Positions 43,564 to 52,198 of a stretch of 64,000 nucleotides of DNA are shown in pieces. The DNA is taken from assembly GCF_000156395.1 (NCBI RefSeq), contig NZ_GG703822.1:1018-65017 (forward strand), written 5' to 3'. The notes under the pieces are model-generated. The model did no database searches and was not told the origin of the DNA. It saw only the letters and a program-made list of their open reading frames with translations. The translations under genes were made by a program, and so were the position numbers. Origin of the DNA: Providencia rustigianii DSM 4541. GTDB taxonomy: Bacteria > Pseudomonadota > Gammaproteobacteria > Enterobacterales > Enterobacteriaceae. How positions within the stretch are numbered: the stretch's first letter is position 1; the number at the start of each line of letters is the position of its first letter.

Positions 43564-44103
43564 TTACTTTTTAAATACGGTCATCATATCGATAAAGATT
43601 GACTGCCATTCTTCGTCATTAATTTCCATTAATCCAAAATAACGCAGTATAAAAGCGCCTTCAGCGGCTAAAAACATCATTCGGGCTCGCTTACCGCTTT
43701 CTGTGGATAAATCTAAATTCTCAATCCGTTCACGATACCACTTTCGGGTACTTTCTAAATATTCGGGGGTTTGTAGCAAAGATGCCATTAATGCCGCACC
43801 TTTGGCAATACTGGTTTTATCATGATCGGCAGTGGCTTTTACATGAGCAATAACCAGACCTTCTGGAGAATTATCCTGCTCAACGGCTCGGTTAAAAATC
43901 TCATCATAAGACTGGCTCCAACGCTCAAACATTGCATCGATCAGTGCCTCTTTATTGCCAAAGCAGTATTGGACTCCACCTTTAGAAATTCCCATCGCTT
44001 TGGCGACGGCATCGATAGTCAGTGCAGTGGCACCTTGATGGATAACGATCTCTTCGGCGGCTTCTAGCACTTTATCACGATCGATTTTTCGTTGACGTCC
44101 CAT
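43564..44103 (-). CDS. smvR: TetR-family repressor, SmvR-like
   Basis: A 179-residue TetR-family regulator with an N-terminal helix-turn-helix (TALTIDAVAKAMGISKGGVQYCFGNKEALIDAM) and a C-terminal ligand domain. It is divergent from the smvA-like efflux gene with 93 bp between. The same TetR-SmvA pairing is known in Klebsiella and in Proteeae, where loss of the repressor raises tolerance to cationic biocides. The name is by context. Confidence 0.82.
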   Translation of the reverse strand: MGRQRKIDRDKVLEAAEEIVIHQGATALTIDAVAKAMGISKGGVQYCFGNKEALIDAMFERWSQSYDEIFNRAVEQDNSPEGLVIAHVKATADHDKTSIAKGAALMASLLQTPEYLESTRKWYRERIENLDLSTESGKRARMMFLAAEGAFILRYFGLMEINDEEWQSIFIDMMTVFKK

Positions 44104-44122
44104 TTAGAAAAACCTCTTTTCA

Positions 44123-44173
44123 ATACGCACGTATGGAATTATATTGTAGCACGATCATCTATCACGGTGATCG
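44123..44173. promoter_or_regulatory. palindromes in the smvR-smvA gap (candidate SmvR operators)
   Basis: Two inverted repeats are seen: ATACG/CGTAT around CA (44123-44134) and ATCAC/GTGAT around G (44161-44171), the latter flanked by a wider CGATCA/TGATCG pair (44152-44173). Both fall in the 93-bp divergent gap, as expected for an autoregulated TetR pair. Confidence 0.45.
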
Positions 44174-44196
44174 ACTAAACAGATTGAGAAGATTTT

Positions 44197-45693
44197 ATGA
44201 TAGCAGATTATAAACGTTGGATTATCTTACTATTAGTGTCGAGTGTTCTATTTCTTATCGTCATCGACGTCACAGTGCTATACACCGCACTACCTAAGCT
44301 AACCCATGACTTGGGTGCAAGTTCGTCTGAAAAACTCTGGATTATGAATGCGTATCCGCTGGTTGTTGCTGGGTTATTACCTGCGGCGGGAATGTTGAGT
44401 GATAAAGTGGGTCATAAGCGCATGTTCTTACTGGGATTGCCGTTGTTTGCACTGGCGTCTCTGTGTGCGGCATTCTCCCCAACCGCATTCAGCTTAATTC
44501 TATCTCGAGGATTCTTGGCCGTTGGGGCGGCAATCAGCATGCCTGCAACTTTGGCAATCGTTCGCCAAGTTTTCTTAGATCCTAAAGAGCGGGCATTAGC
44601 CATTGGTATTTGGTCTGCCGTCGCATCTGGTGGTGCAGCGATAGGCCCACTGGTTGGCGGCATATTACTCAACCATTTCTGGTGGGGATCGGTATTCCTC
44701 ATCAATGTTCCGGTCGTTTTACTGGTGATCCCATTTGCGCTGCGTTTAATTCCTAAAATTGCAGGGCAATCCCATCAACCAATTGATTTTATTGGTTCAA
44801 TAATGGTTTTAGTGGGATTAGTAGGTGTCATTTACTCACTGAAAGAGCTGGGAAAACTGAATATCGATTGGATGGCTATGGTGATATCGGGAGCTGTGGG
44901 TGTGGTCTCTCTGATTATATTTGTCCGCCGTCAGCTTACCGCTGAGATGCCAATGATGGATTTACGCTTGATGGCTAATCCGCGATTTTGTGCGGGAATT
45001 ATCATGGCGATTTTATCCGTAGTGGTGATTGTGGGCGTGGAGCTGTTATTAAGCCAGCGTTTGCAATTAGTGTTGGGATATACCCCGTTTGAAGCCGCGT
45101 TGTACATCATTCCGATCCCACTCGCTTCCGTATTAGCTGCACCACTCGCGGGGATGTATTTGCATAAAATTGGCGATAGATCGATGATGATTTTCGGTTT
45201 TGCTTGTACGCTAATTGGTGTGGTTGGTCTGACTTGGGTGTTTGAAACTTCCACCGGAGCCGTATTACTGTCATTCTTATTTTTTATAGGTTTTGGACTC
45301 GGGGCGATTTTTACCACCGCATCAACCACTATCATGTTGAATGCGCCTGATGATAAAGCCGGAATGGCGGCCTCAATTGAGGAAGTGGCTTATGAATTAG
45401 GCAGTGTTCTCGGCGTAACCTTTATGGGCGGATTAATGACGGCGATGTATACCATTAAACTCGCATTACCTGAAGGATTCTCAGTGGCTGATAAAGCCTA
45501 TGATAGCCTCGATGAGGCATTGATTGTCGCAGAGAAATTACCATCAGATAGCGCAAATATTCTGATCGGTCAGGCTAATATCGCGTTCGACCATGCATTT
45601 TTATCGGTGATGGTGACAACGACAGTGGTTTTAGCATTAAGCTTAATCATCCTGCCATTTTTCTTTCGTAATAAGAAAATAGCCGCAAGCTAA
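44197..45693 (+). CDS. smvA: MFS multidrug/biocide efflux transporter SmvA
   Basis: A 498-residue 14-helix DHA2-family exporter: helix 1 IVIDVTVLYTALPKLTHDL, loop SDKVGHKRMF near residue 69, RGFLAVGAAISMPATLAIVRQ near 105 and the antiporter motif GGAAIGPLVGGILL near 147. It closely resembles SmvA of Salmonella and Proteeae, which exports quaternary ammonium and bisbiguanide compounds. Controlled by the divergent TetR gene and ended by a strong terminator. Confidence 0.88.
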   Translation: MIADYKRWIILLLVSSVLFLIVIDVTVLYTALPKLTHDLGASSSEKLWIMNAYPLVVAGLLPAAGMLSDKVGHKRMFLLGLPLFALASLCAAFSPTAFSLILSRGFLAVGAAISMPATLAIVRQVFLDPKERALAIGIWSAVASGGAAIGPLVGGILLNHFWWGSVFLINVPVVLLVIPFALRLIPKIAGQSHQPIDFIGSIMVLVGLVGVIYSLKELGKLNIDWMAMVISGAVGVVSLIIFVRRQLTAEMPMMDLRLMANPRFCAGIIMAILSVVVIVGVELLLSQRLQLVLGYTPFEAALYIIPIPLASVLAAPLAGMYLHKIGDRSMMIFGFACTLIGVVGLTWVFETSTGAVLLSFLFFIGFGLGAIFTTASTTIMLNAPDDKAGMAASIEEVAYELGSVLGVTFMGGLMTAMYTIKLALPEGFSVADKAYDSLDEALIVAEKLPSDSANILIGQANIAFDHAFLSVMVTTTVVLALSLIILPFFFRNKKIAAS

Positions 45694-45702
45694 ATAAATA
45701 TT

Positions 45703-45726
45703 GGGAGCCAAATGGCTCCCTTTTTC
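45703..45726 (+). terminator. terminator of smvA
   Basis: GGGAGCCA pairs with TGGCTCCC around AA, followed by TTTTT. It sits just before the stop of the convergent exporter gene and probably serves both. Confidence 0.9.
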
Positions 45727-45728
45727 GT

Positions 45729-47138
45729 TTACTTCACTTTGCGGATTAATATAGCGGCAAGTAATGGGCTGATAGCAAATAGGGCAAATAACCAGACTGA
45801 AGCCTGTTGCGCTCCAACTAATCCTCCCGGACTCATTAAACCACTGTTATTGACGACCACGCCGACAAGTGCAGCAGACAGTGCCGTTGCATATAGTTGA
45901 ATGGTAATAATTGAGGATGAAGCTAAGTTCTCTTCCCCTTCTGGCGCAGCATTGAATACCCGTAGAACCAAATGTGGCCAACAAACACCAATTCCTAAGC
46001 CGACTCCTGTCATGGCCAATAAGTAGAGAACAAATAAAGGTATTGAGTTCACTAATGCTAAGTTTGGTGTGAGTATCGCTAAAATAACCAATGAGATAAA
46101 TATGATGACCGGACCAATTTTGAGAATACGGAGGACTATGGAGCCTGTTTTATTGGCACTCAGTAGCGCCCCTATCGTCCAGCCAGCAGCCATAACCGCC
46201 GTCAGATAGCCTGCAATTAATGGAGAAAACTGGTGAATGGTCTGTAAAAAGTAAGGCACATAAATTTCGGTGGTCATTCCGCCGACTAACAAACACATGG
46301 TCAGGAAGATGACCCCGAGCTGTGTTTTTAACGAATAAGCCCCCGTGGGTAATAGGCGTTTACCGCGTTTTCCATCGATCATGGCAATGGTAATTAACAG
46401 TGCAATGCCGACCAGTAATCCCCCTAGATTAGTCAGTAAACTGTCTGACAAACTACCAATGGAGATAACGAGGACTGAAATAACCAACAATGAAATGGCT
46501 AGGAATGGAATTTTAGCTGTTTGTGGTTGCTGGGCTTTTTTCCCGGGTAACTGATTGATAACAATGAGAGCCAGAATGATCGCGACAGGCAGTAGCGCCC
46601 AGAACGACCAGCGCCAATGACCCCCTTGTGCAAAAATTCCGCCAATTGCGGGGCCGCAAAGAGTCGCAATACCCCACATTCCTGAAACGACACCCATGGC
46701 ACGAGACCATAAATTAGGCGTGAATACGATACGGATTAGGGCATAACTCAATGCGAATAAAATACCGCCACCGAATCCTTGCAGTGCTCGTCCTCCCAGT
46801 AATATCAGCATGGAGGGCGAAGAGGCACACCAAATTGATCCAAGTGAGAAAAGCGTTAATGCACTGAGGTAAGCTAATTTGGGACCGAAGCTGTCTAATA
46901 TTTTGCTTGATAATGCAGAGCCAATAATGGATGTAGCAACGAATAATGTGGTATTCCATGCGTAATATTCGAGCCCGCCAATATCATTAACCACACTGGG
47001 TAAAATGGTTGTGACGATATAAATATTGATAGCATGTAATGCAACGCCACCGGTCAGGGCTATAGTAAGTAATGCATTGGTGCCACTGAGTAAGTCGGCC
47101 CATGTGCCTTGGGGTAATGTTGAGGGTTGTTCGCTCAT
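45729..47138 (-). CDS. MFS efflux-type transporter
   Basis: A 469-residue, 14-helix-like exporter (helix 1 TIALTGGVALHAINIYIVTTILPSVVNDIGG, RALQGFGGGILFALSYALIR near residue 100, GIATLCGPAIGGIFAQGGHWRW near 140). The ATG at 47138 (MSEQPSTLP) is chosen because AGG lies 7 nt upstream and a longer frame starting TTG at 47183 would place its first codons inside the palindromic operator. It is divergent from a four-Cys regulator that probably controls it. Confidence 0.8.
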   Translation of the reverse strand: MSEQPSTLPQGTWADLLSGTNALLTIALTGGVALHAINIYIVTTILPSVVNDIGGLEYYAWNTTLFVATSIIGSALSSKILDSFGPKLAYLSALTLFSLGSIWCASSPSMLILLGGRALQGFGGGILFALSYALIRIVFTPNLWSRAMGVVSGMWGIATLCGPAIGGIFAQGGHWRWSFWALLPVAIILALIVINQLPGKKAQQPQTAKIPFLAISLLVISVLVISIGSLSDSLLTNLGGLLVGIALLITIAMIDGKRGKRLLPTGAYSLKTQLGVIFLTMCLLVGGMTTEIYVPYFLQTIHQFSPLIAGYLTAVMAAGWTIGALLSANKTGSIVLRILKIGPVIIFISLVILAILTPNLALVNSIPLFVLYLLAMTGVGLGIGVCWPHLVLRVFNAAPEGEENLASSSIITIQLYATALSAALVGVVVNNSGLMSPGGLVGAQQASVWLFALFAISPLLAAILIRKVK

Positions 47139-47173
47139 ATATAGGCCTGCTAGACGAAAGAGAGGTAAAAAGG

Positions 47174-47201
47174 TATTATCCAAGTATTGTCTTGGATAAT
47201 A
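47174..47201. promoter_or_regulatory. 11-bp-arm palindromic operator between exporter and regulator
   Basis: TATTATCCAAG and CTTGGATAATA are perfect 11-bp inverted arms around TATTGT. It covers the whole space just upstream of the regulator start (47212) and 36 bp upstream of the exporter start, so one bound regulator could control both promoters. Confidence 0.7.
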
Positions 47202-47211
47202 AAATCACACT

Positions 47212-47883
47212 ATGAATAAAGCAAGTAATTACTTTGATAATTTAAATCTTACTCAGGCAGTGGATAAAGTCCTGTTTTGTATTAAAACTAAAGGACCAAT
47301 CTCCACCTCTGTGATTGCAAATGACCTGAATTTAACCGGAGAAGCGGCTCGTCAACATGTACAGAAGCTGACTTCGTTGGGGCTGGTGGAAGGGGTACAG
47401 TGCGCCGCTCAATCAGGAGCTGGCCGCCCACGGCAAAATTGGGTGCTCACCGAATTAGGGCATCAGCGCTTTCCAGATACCCATGCTCAGCTGGCATTAC
47501 AGTTGATTGATTCAGTCAGAACTATTTTTGGTGATGACGGGCTTGAGAAACTGATCGAGCAGCGTGAAGCAGAAAGCCGAACTAAATATTTAGCGCGCTG
47601 TAAAAACTTACCGTTAGCACAACGTTTGGCGGAGTTAGCCGAAGTTCGCAGTGAAGAAGGCTATATGGCCAAAGTTGAACAAGATGGCGATAGCTGGTTA
47701 TTTATCGAAAACCATTGCCCAATTTGTGCTGCTGCAACCGCGTGCCAAAACTTTTGTCGTTCTGAGCTAGCGCTATTTCGTGATGTCGTGGGTGAGGAAG
47801 CACAGGTTGATCGGGAACAGTATCTTTTGGATGGTGCTGGGCGCTGTGTTTATCGAGTGACTTTAGCGGCTAAGAGGCTTTAA
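47212..47883 (+). CDS. winged-helix regulator with C-terminal four-cysteine cluster (COG2345/SufR-like)
   Basis: A 223-residue regulator. The N-terminal winged helix (KTKGPISTSVIANDLNLTGEAARQHVQKLTSLGLVE, then GRPRQNWVLTELG) is of the MarR/ArsR-like COG2345 type. The C-terminal part has C169, C172, C178 and C182 in CPIC-A3-TACQNFC, pattern CX2CX5CX3C, suited to an iron-sulfur cluster or metal as in SufR. This suggests that redox or iron status controls the divergent exporter. Its 3' end overlaps the convergent rhomboid gene by 14 bp. Confidence 0.75.
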   Translation: MNKASNYFDNLNLTQAVDKVLFCIKTKGPISTSVIANDLNLTGEAARQHVQKLTSLGLVEGVQCAAQSGAGRPRQNWVLTELGHQRFPDTHAQLALQLIDSVRTIFGDDGLEKLIEQREAESRTKYLARCKNLPLAQRLAELAEVRSEEGYMAKVEQDGDSWLFIENHCPICAAATACQNFCRSELALFRDVVGEEAQVDREQYLLDGAGRCVYRVTLAAKRL

Positions 47884-48433
47884 TTCTAAATTTTTTATGG
47901 ATTAACCATGCGTACAGAATGCCAGAAAATGCACCTGCAATATGGGATTCAGTCGATATTCGTTGATGGACGGGTAATAAACCACTCGCCATCGCGCCGA
48001 AATAGAACAAAACTAGCAGAGCAATAATAATATCGAGCAGTTTACGGCGAAGAAAACCTTGGGCGATTAATAAACCCCAAAGCCCAAAAATCCAGCCGCT
48101 CGCACCAATGTGAACGGCATTTCTTCCGATGATCCATACCATTAATCCCCCAACCAGAATAATAAATGCAGAGGCTCGGGCGTAAGCCTTGATAGAGTCG
48201 TGGAGTAGTAATGCGCTGAGGATTAGAAGCGGAGGGAGATTACTAAGTAAATGTTCCCAATCTCCGTGGATAAATGGAGCAAAAATAATGCCTACTAACC
48301 CATTTAGGGTTCTTGGAATAATACCAAAACCTACCAGTGCATTACCGCTGAGGCTATTGGCTACTTGAATGATGACCAGTAAGCCCACTAATGCTATCAG
48401 TAATTTAATCCGTGGGCTTAGCCAAGTTTGCAT
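47870..48433 (-). CDS. small rhomboid-family intramembrane serine protease
   Basis: A 187-residue, six-helix membrane protein. Catalytic Ser112 lies in IGASGWIFG and catalytic His164 in ESHIAGAF; the loop motif HGDWEHLLSN (residues 56-65) is the usual rhomboid signature. It is a minimal core rhomboid without cytoplasmic domains, distinct from GlpG and from the longer AarA of Providencia stuartii. It lies 15 bp downstream of nagK. Substrate unknown. Confidence 0.85.
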   Translation of the reverse strand: MQTWLSPRIKLLIALVGLLVIIQVANSLSGNALVGFGIIPRTLNGLVGIIFAPFIHGDWEHLLSNLPPLLILSALLLHDSIKAYARASAFIILVGGLMVWIIGRNAVHIGASGWIFGLWGLLIAQGFLRRKLLDIIIALLVLFYFGAMASGLLPVHQRISTESHIAGAFSGILYAWLIHKKFRIKAS

Positions 48434-48448
48434 TATTGATGTCCGATG

Positions 48449-49360
48449 TTAATCGACTAAATTGAGGAAAGCTGCACCTCGTGCGCCACCCGAATTCCCA
48501 TAACGAGCTTTTTCGATAGCGGGTAATTTGGCGATCCCATACAGGTATTGCGGTAGAATTTCAGGTAATAAGCGATAGATATCATCAAATTGTGATAAAC
48601 CGCCACCAAATACCACTAAATCAGGATCAAATACCGTGATCACTTGTCCCATAAACATTGCCAGCACCGCCATATAGCGCTCAACATGTTGTTTAGCGTG
48701 TAAATCACCCTGCTGATAGCGTTGGATAATTTCAATGGCAGGGCATTTTTCACCCGTAAAAGCGGTATAAATACGCTCAAATCCGGGGCCGGATAGATAT
48801 GTCTCAAAGCAAGCCGTTTGCCCACAGCCACAAAGAACTTCAGGAACGGTATCTCCCAAGAGTTTTGCTGCTCTGACACTCATATTCATGTGCCCAATTT
48901 CGCCTGCAATACCGTTTTTACCGGACAGCACTTTGCCATTGATGACGAAACCACCGCCGACACCAGTACCTAAAATAATACCAAGCACACTTGGATAGCG
49001 CTTAAAATCAGGATCCCATGCTTCCGATAAGGCAAAACAGTTAGCATCATTTTCTACTTTGACGGGGCGCTTTAAGGTTTTAGCCAGATCGTGGACGAGG
49101 GGCTTATATTTTGCGGCGGGCACATTGGTAGTAAACACAATTCCGTCAGCGTGGTTCACAATTCCGGGAACACCAACGCCCACTTTGCCTTGGCAACTGA
49201 ATTTGGCATCCGCTTCGGCTGTTAACTCATTAAATACATTCAATAATGCCTGATAGTCATCTTTGGGGGTTGGAACTCGTTTTTGCCAAACAGGATTCAA
49301 ATCGTGGTCGAATACCGCCAACTCAATTTTGGTGCCGCCCATGTCAAAGCCGTAATACAT
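48449..49360 (-). CDS. nagK: N-acetyl-D-glucosamine kinase (ROK family)
   Basis: A 303-residue ROK kinase that phosphorylates GlcNAc recovered from cell wall recycling. The N-terminal ATP motif DMGGTKIELAVFD, the sugar/Asp region VENDANCFALSE, LGTGVGGG, and the zinc motif CGCGQTACFETYLSG (with the upstream GEIGHM His) are all present. Length equals E. coli NagK. It starts with a clear ATG and is followed by the rhomboid gene in the same direction. Confidence 0.94.
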   Translation of the reverse strand: MYYGFDMGGTKIELAVFDHDLNPVWQKRVPTPKDDYQALLNVFNELTAEADAKFSCQGKVGVGVPGIVNHADGIVFTTNVPAAKYKPLVHDLAKTLKRPVKVENDANCFALSEAWDPDFKRYPSVLGIILGTGVGGGFVINGKVLSGKNGIAGEIGHMNMSVRAAKLLGDTVPEVLCGCGQTACFETYLSGPGFERIYTAFTGEKCPAIEIIQRYQQGDLHAKQHVERYMAVLAMFMGQVITVFDPDLVVFGGGLSQFDDIYRLLPEILPQYLYGIAKLPAIEKARYGNSGGARGAAFLNLVD

Positions 49361-49496
49361 TAGATCTTCCTCTTATAGGTCTAAGACTCGAATAGATACC
49401 TATCTATTTGAGAAATAATGACTGAGAGTGTGCAATGTTCTAATTATACAAAAAGTTTCCCATAAAAGGATTGCGAGACGAATTTAATTAGTTTAT

Positions 49497-49511
49497 TGTT
49501 ATATTATAACA
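49497..49511. promoter_or_regulatory. Zur box upstream of rpmJ2
   Basis: TGTTATATTATAACA is a perfect 15-bp palindrome with a single central T, close to the enterobacterial Zur consensus. It lies 21 bp before the start codon of the zinc-independent L36 paralogue, the expected target. Confidence 0.85.
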
Positions 49512-49532
49512 TTACATTTAAAGGAAGTTACA

Positions 49533-49658
49533 ATGAAAGTACTCAGTTCATTAAAAACCGCCAAACAGCGTCACCCTGATTGCCAAGTGGTACGTCGTCG
49601 CGGTCGAATTTATGTGATTTGCAAAACCAACCCCCGCTTTAAAGCTGTTCAAGGGTAG
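49533..49658 (+). CDS. rpmJ2: 50S ribosomal protein L36 paralogue, zinc-independent type (YkgO)
   Basis: A 41-residue ribosomal protein. It begins [17 protein letters not shown] and contains [21 protein letters not shown], nearly the same as E. coli YkgO over its first 41 residues but without the C-terminal basic RKKKR tail. It lacks the full zinc-ribbon Cys set of RpmJ and replaces it when zinc is scarce. AAGGAAG precedes the ATG. In E. coli it follows ykgM (L31 paralogue), which is not here. Confidence 0.93.
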   Translation: MKVLSSLKTAKQRHPDCQVVRRRGRIYVICKTNPRFKAVQG

Positions 49659-49695
49659 TCCTCCGTTATTTTTGTATCTCAGTGTTCCTTGCTTT

Positions 49696-49733
49696 TGCCA
49701 TGGTAATTCATACTCCTTGCCATGGCATTTTTT
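49696..49733 (+). terminator. terminator of rpmJ2
   Basis: TGCCATGG pairs with CCATGGCA around a 16-nt loop, followed by TTTTTT. It overlaps the end of the convergent yidZ. Confidence 0.8.
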
Positions 49734-50697
49734 ATGTATTCACAAACTCAAGAATACTGCTCTTGATTTGCTCTCTTAACCAGAGGGTTTTGGAATTATA
49801 GGAGTTGCGCTTATGCCACAGCATTAAAAATGGAATTTCAAGTTGTTGATATAAAATCTCATCTACAGGTAGTGGACGGCAGACTAAATCAAGATTGAAA
49901 TCATTAACATAGTGTTGGCAATAACCCGGAGAGCTGGTGATAAGGTTGTGTTCAGGGCGAGAAGCCATTAACAGTGATTGCTCAAAGGTCGAGAAGGATA
50001 AATGAATTTGGCGATGAAGCCCCATGGTTTCGAGTAAATCATCCAATGCCCATGGAATGCGGTTACCAAATTCAGTACTAATATGGGGATATTTTAAATA
50101 ATTTGCCAATGTCCATTCCTCTTGCAAAATGGGATGGTCACTGCGAATAAACGCGAGGGGTCTATCGGTAAATAATACTTCGAAATTAAGAATATCCGGT
50201 AAATGGTTAATCGACTCTTTTGACAAATGAAAGCTTTCACGCCCCACTAATCCGATGTCTGCATCCCCCGCAATCAGCGCCGCCAACGAGTTATAGTCCC
50301 AATCCCGTACAATGACTTCCGACTCTGGATATTGGTTGAGAATATTGAGGGATAAATCATGGAGCATAATGAGGTTTAATGGTGCTTCCATCATGAGCCG
50401 AAACGTCATGCCTCGTGGTTTTTCGGTATCGCGGATCTCGGCAATATAGTGGGATAAATTTAAAAACTCAGGTAATGATTTTTCAATGCGGTGCATCAAT
50501 GGGGTAGGGAGTAGCCCTTGCGGGCTACGAATAAATAATGGGTCATCAAACCATTGGCGTAGTTTTGCCAACGATTTACTCACTGAGGATGGGGTAATCG
50601 CAAGGCGCTTAGCGGCAAGACTCACACTGCGTTCTTCCATCAAATATTGCAGAATAACCAGTAAGTTCAAATCTAAGCGATGCAATTGTTTATTCAC
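49732..50697 (-). CDS. yidZ: LysR-family regulator YidZ
   Basis: A 321-residue LysR-type regulator with an N-terminal helix-turn-helix (MEERSVSLAAKRLAITPSSVSKSLAKLR) and a C-terminal effector domain. It overlaps the stop of mdtL by 8 bp, in the same mdtL-yidZ order as E. coli. E. coli YidZ has been linked to nitric-oxide tolerance, but the effector is not settled. Confidence 0.9.
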   Translation of the reverse strand: MNKQLHRLDLNLLVILQYLMEERSVSLAAKRLAITPSSVSKSLAKLRQWFDDPLFIRSPQGLLPTPLMHRIEKSLPEFLNLSHYIAEIRDTEKPRGMTFRLMMEAPLNLIMLHDLSLNILNQYPESEVIVRDWDYNSLAALIAGDADIGLVGRESFHLSKESINHLPDILNFEVLFTDRPLAFIRSDHPILQEEWTLANYLKYPHISTEFGNRIPWALDDLLETMGLHRQIHLSFSTFEQSLLMASRPEHNLITSSPGYCQHYVNDFNLDLVCRPLPVDEILYQQLEIPFLMLWHKRNSYNSKTLWLREQIKSSILEFVNT

Positions 50698-51874
50698 ATG
50701 TAACGACCTTCTGGCTGGCTTGCGCCGTTGGCATTCTCAGTAACGCCATGCCAATCACCCCAGCGGCAAGCAAGATTATCAATAACATACTGATTGATGG
50801 GGTGCCTATCGCTCCCATCACCCAAATATATACAGAGGCAAAGCTGAGTTGAGAAATGGCGAGAATGGAGCTAGCAATGCCGGCTTTTCTGGCAAATGGG
50901 GATAATGCTTGGCTCATGATAATCCCGAACTGCATCGAGAAACCCATTCCACAGAAAGCGAATACAATAAAGAGTAGCACCAAATTTGGGTAAGCAAACA
51001 GGTATACGGACAATATCACAGCATTGAACAGGAATAAGCCGAGCGCGGTATTTAACAGGGATTGGCTATTAAATTGTGAGATTAATTTCGGCATTAGGAA
51101 CGAGGTTCCCATGCTCACCATCGCCAATGCGGTCATTGCGGTAGAATACTGCCCCGTCGTGAAGCCAAGATTGCCCATCAAAATAATCGGGGCGACGTTC
51201 ACATAAGTCAGGATCACTGCCATCCCAAAGCACGAAACAATTAAACGAGTGACAAAGAAATGATTGAAGATTTTTTCAGGCGTTTCTGGTTGAGATGTGG
51301 ATTCATCGGTTTCTTGTCGAGCTACAGGTTTGGTTTCTTTTATCAACACTAAGCAGACAATAATACTGATGACCGCATAGGCTGCCATAAAGTAAAACAT
51401 CATTGACCAATGGTAGGCGAGCAAAATCGCAAATCCAATCACAGGAGCGAGTACCGGTGCAATACAGGTCACGCCATTCATTGCCGCCAATACTTTTGTT
51501 CGTCTTTGTGGACTAAGAACATCACGTAAAATCGCGAAAGTCACCACATAACAGAAGCCAGCACCGATGCCTTGTAGGAATCGCGCCATCAGGAAAACAT
51601 CAATCGATGTGGAATTTCCCGCCATGATGGAGGAAATAGCAAATACCGTTGCGCCTACTAATACGACAGGTTTACGGCCGATATGGTCAGCACACCATCC
51701 TGCAACCAGCATTGTGGATGCCATTCCAGCGAGATAAATAGAAAAGGCTACATGAAGCTGGCTTTCGGTTGCGTTCAGATCCGCAGCAATATAAGGAATA
51801 CCAGTTAAATGGAGATCGACGCCGAGAGGATAGATTAGCACTATCCAGAAACTAAAAAGGACATATTTGGTCAT
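50690..51874 (-). CDS. mdtL: MFS multidrug efflux transporter MdtL
   Basis: A 394-residue, 12-helix DHA1-family exporter. It is close to E. coli MdtL along its length: IYPLGVDLHLTGIPYIAADL, loop GWCADHIGRKPVVL near residue 60, RFLQGIGAGFCYVVTFAILRD near 97. It is expected to export drugs in exchange for protons. Its stop overlaps yidZ by 8 bp. Confidence 0.9.
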   Translation of the reverse strand: MTKYVLFSFWIVLIYPLGVDLHLTGIPYIAADLNATESQLHVAFSIYLAGMASTMLVAGWCADHIGRKPVVLVGATVFAISSIMAGNSTSIDVFLMARFLQGIGAGFCYVVTFAILRDVLSPQRRTKVLAAMNGVTCIAPVLAPVIGFAILLAYHWSMMFYFMAAYAVISIIVCLVLIKETKPVARQETDESTSQPETPEKIFNHFFVTRLIVSCFGMAVILTYVNVAPIILMGNLGFTTGQYSTAMTALAMVSMGTSFLMPKLISQFNSQSLLNTALGLFLFNAVILSVYLFAYPNLVLLFIVFAFCGMGFSMQFGIIMSQALSPFARKAGIASSILAISQLSFASVYIWVMGAIGTPSISMLLIILLAAGVIGMALLRMPTAQASQKVVTCE

Positions 51875-52198
51875 GAGATAAGCTGCTTTATGAGAATTAA
51901 CACCCTAATTTTAATCGGGATAAATGAGATAGCGTATGGATTAATTGGAAAATAGCATTTTCCAATATGGAAATCACTAAATCATATATTTATTCGTATT
52001 ATTAGCGTCATTACTAATCTTCTTACTATTAGTGATGAAATTCACTTGCACACTGGTTCATATTTTGTCACGTTTAATACTCACAAAAAATTTCCAGTTT
52101 CGACTTCTTTGATGGTGATGATGCAATAGAAACTTCACTCATGGAGTCGAATGTGGAAATTTTTGGGGTAAAGAACGCAAACAGACAGGGTGAAAAGA
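51875..52198. other. mdtL-asd divergent intergenic region
   Basis: A 324-bp gap between divergent genes. It is A/T-rich near mdtL. I see the asd ribosome site (AGGGTG, 52187-52192) but no confident promoter, operator or riboswitch. Confidence 0.6.

Noticed and set aside
44931-45335. A 134-codon minus-strand frame opposite smvA
   Set aside because: A shadow of a hydrophobic coding sequence, with no supporting signal.
47139-47183. N-terminal extension of the MFS exporter starting at TTG 47183
   Set aside because: The added codons lie in the palindromic operator and have no ribosome site, while the ATG at 47138 has one.
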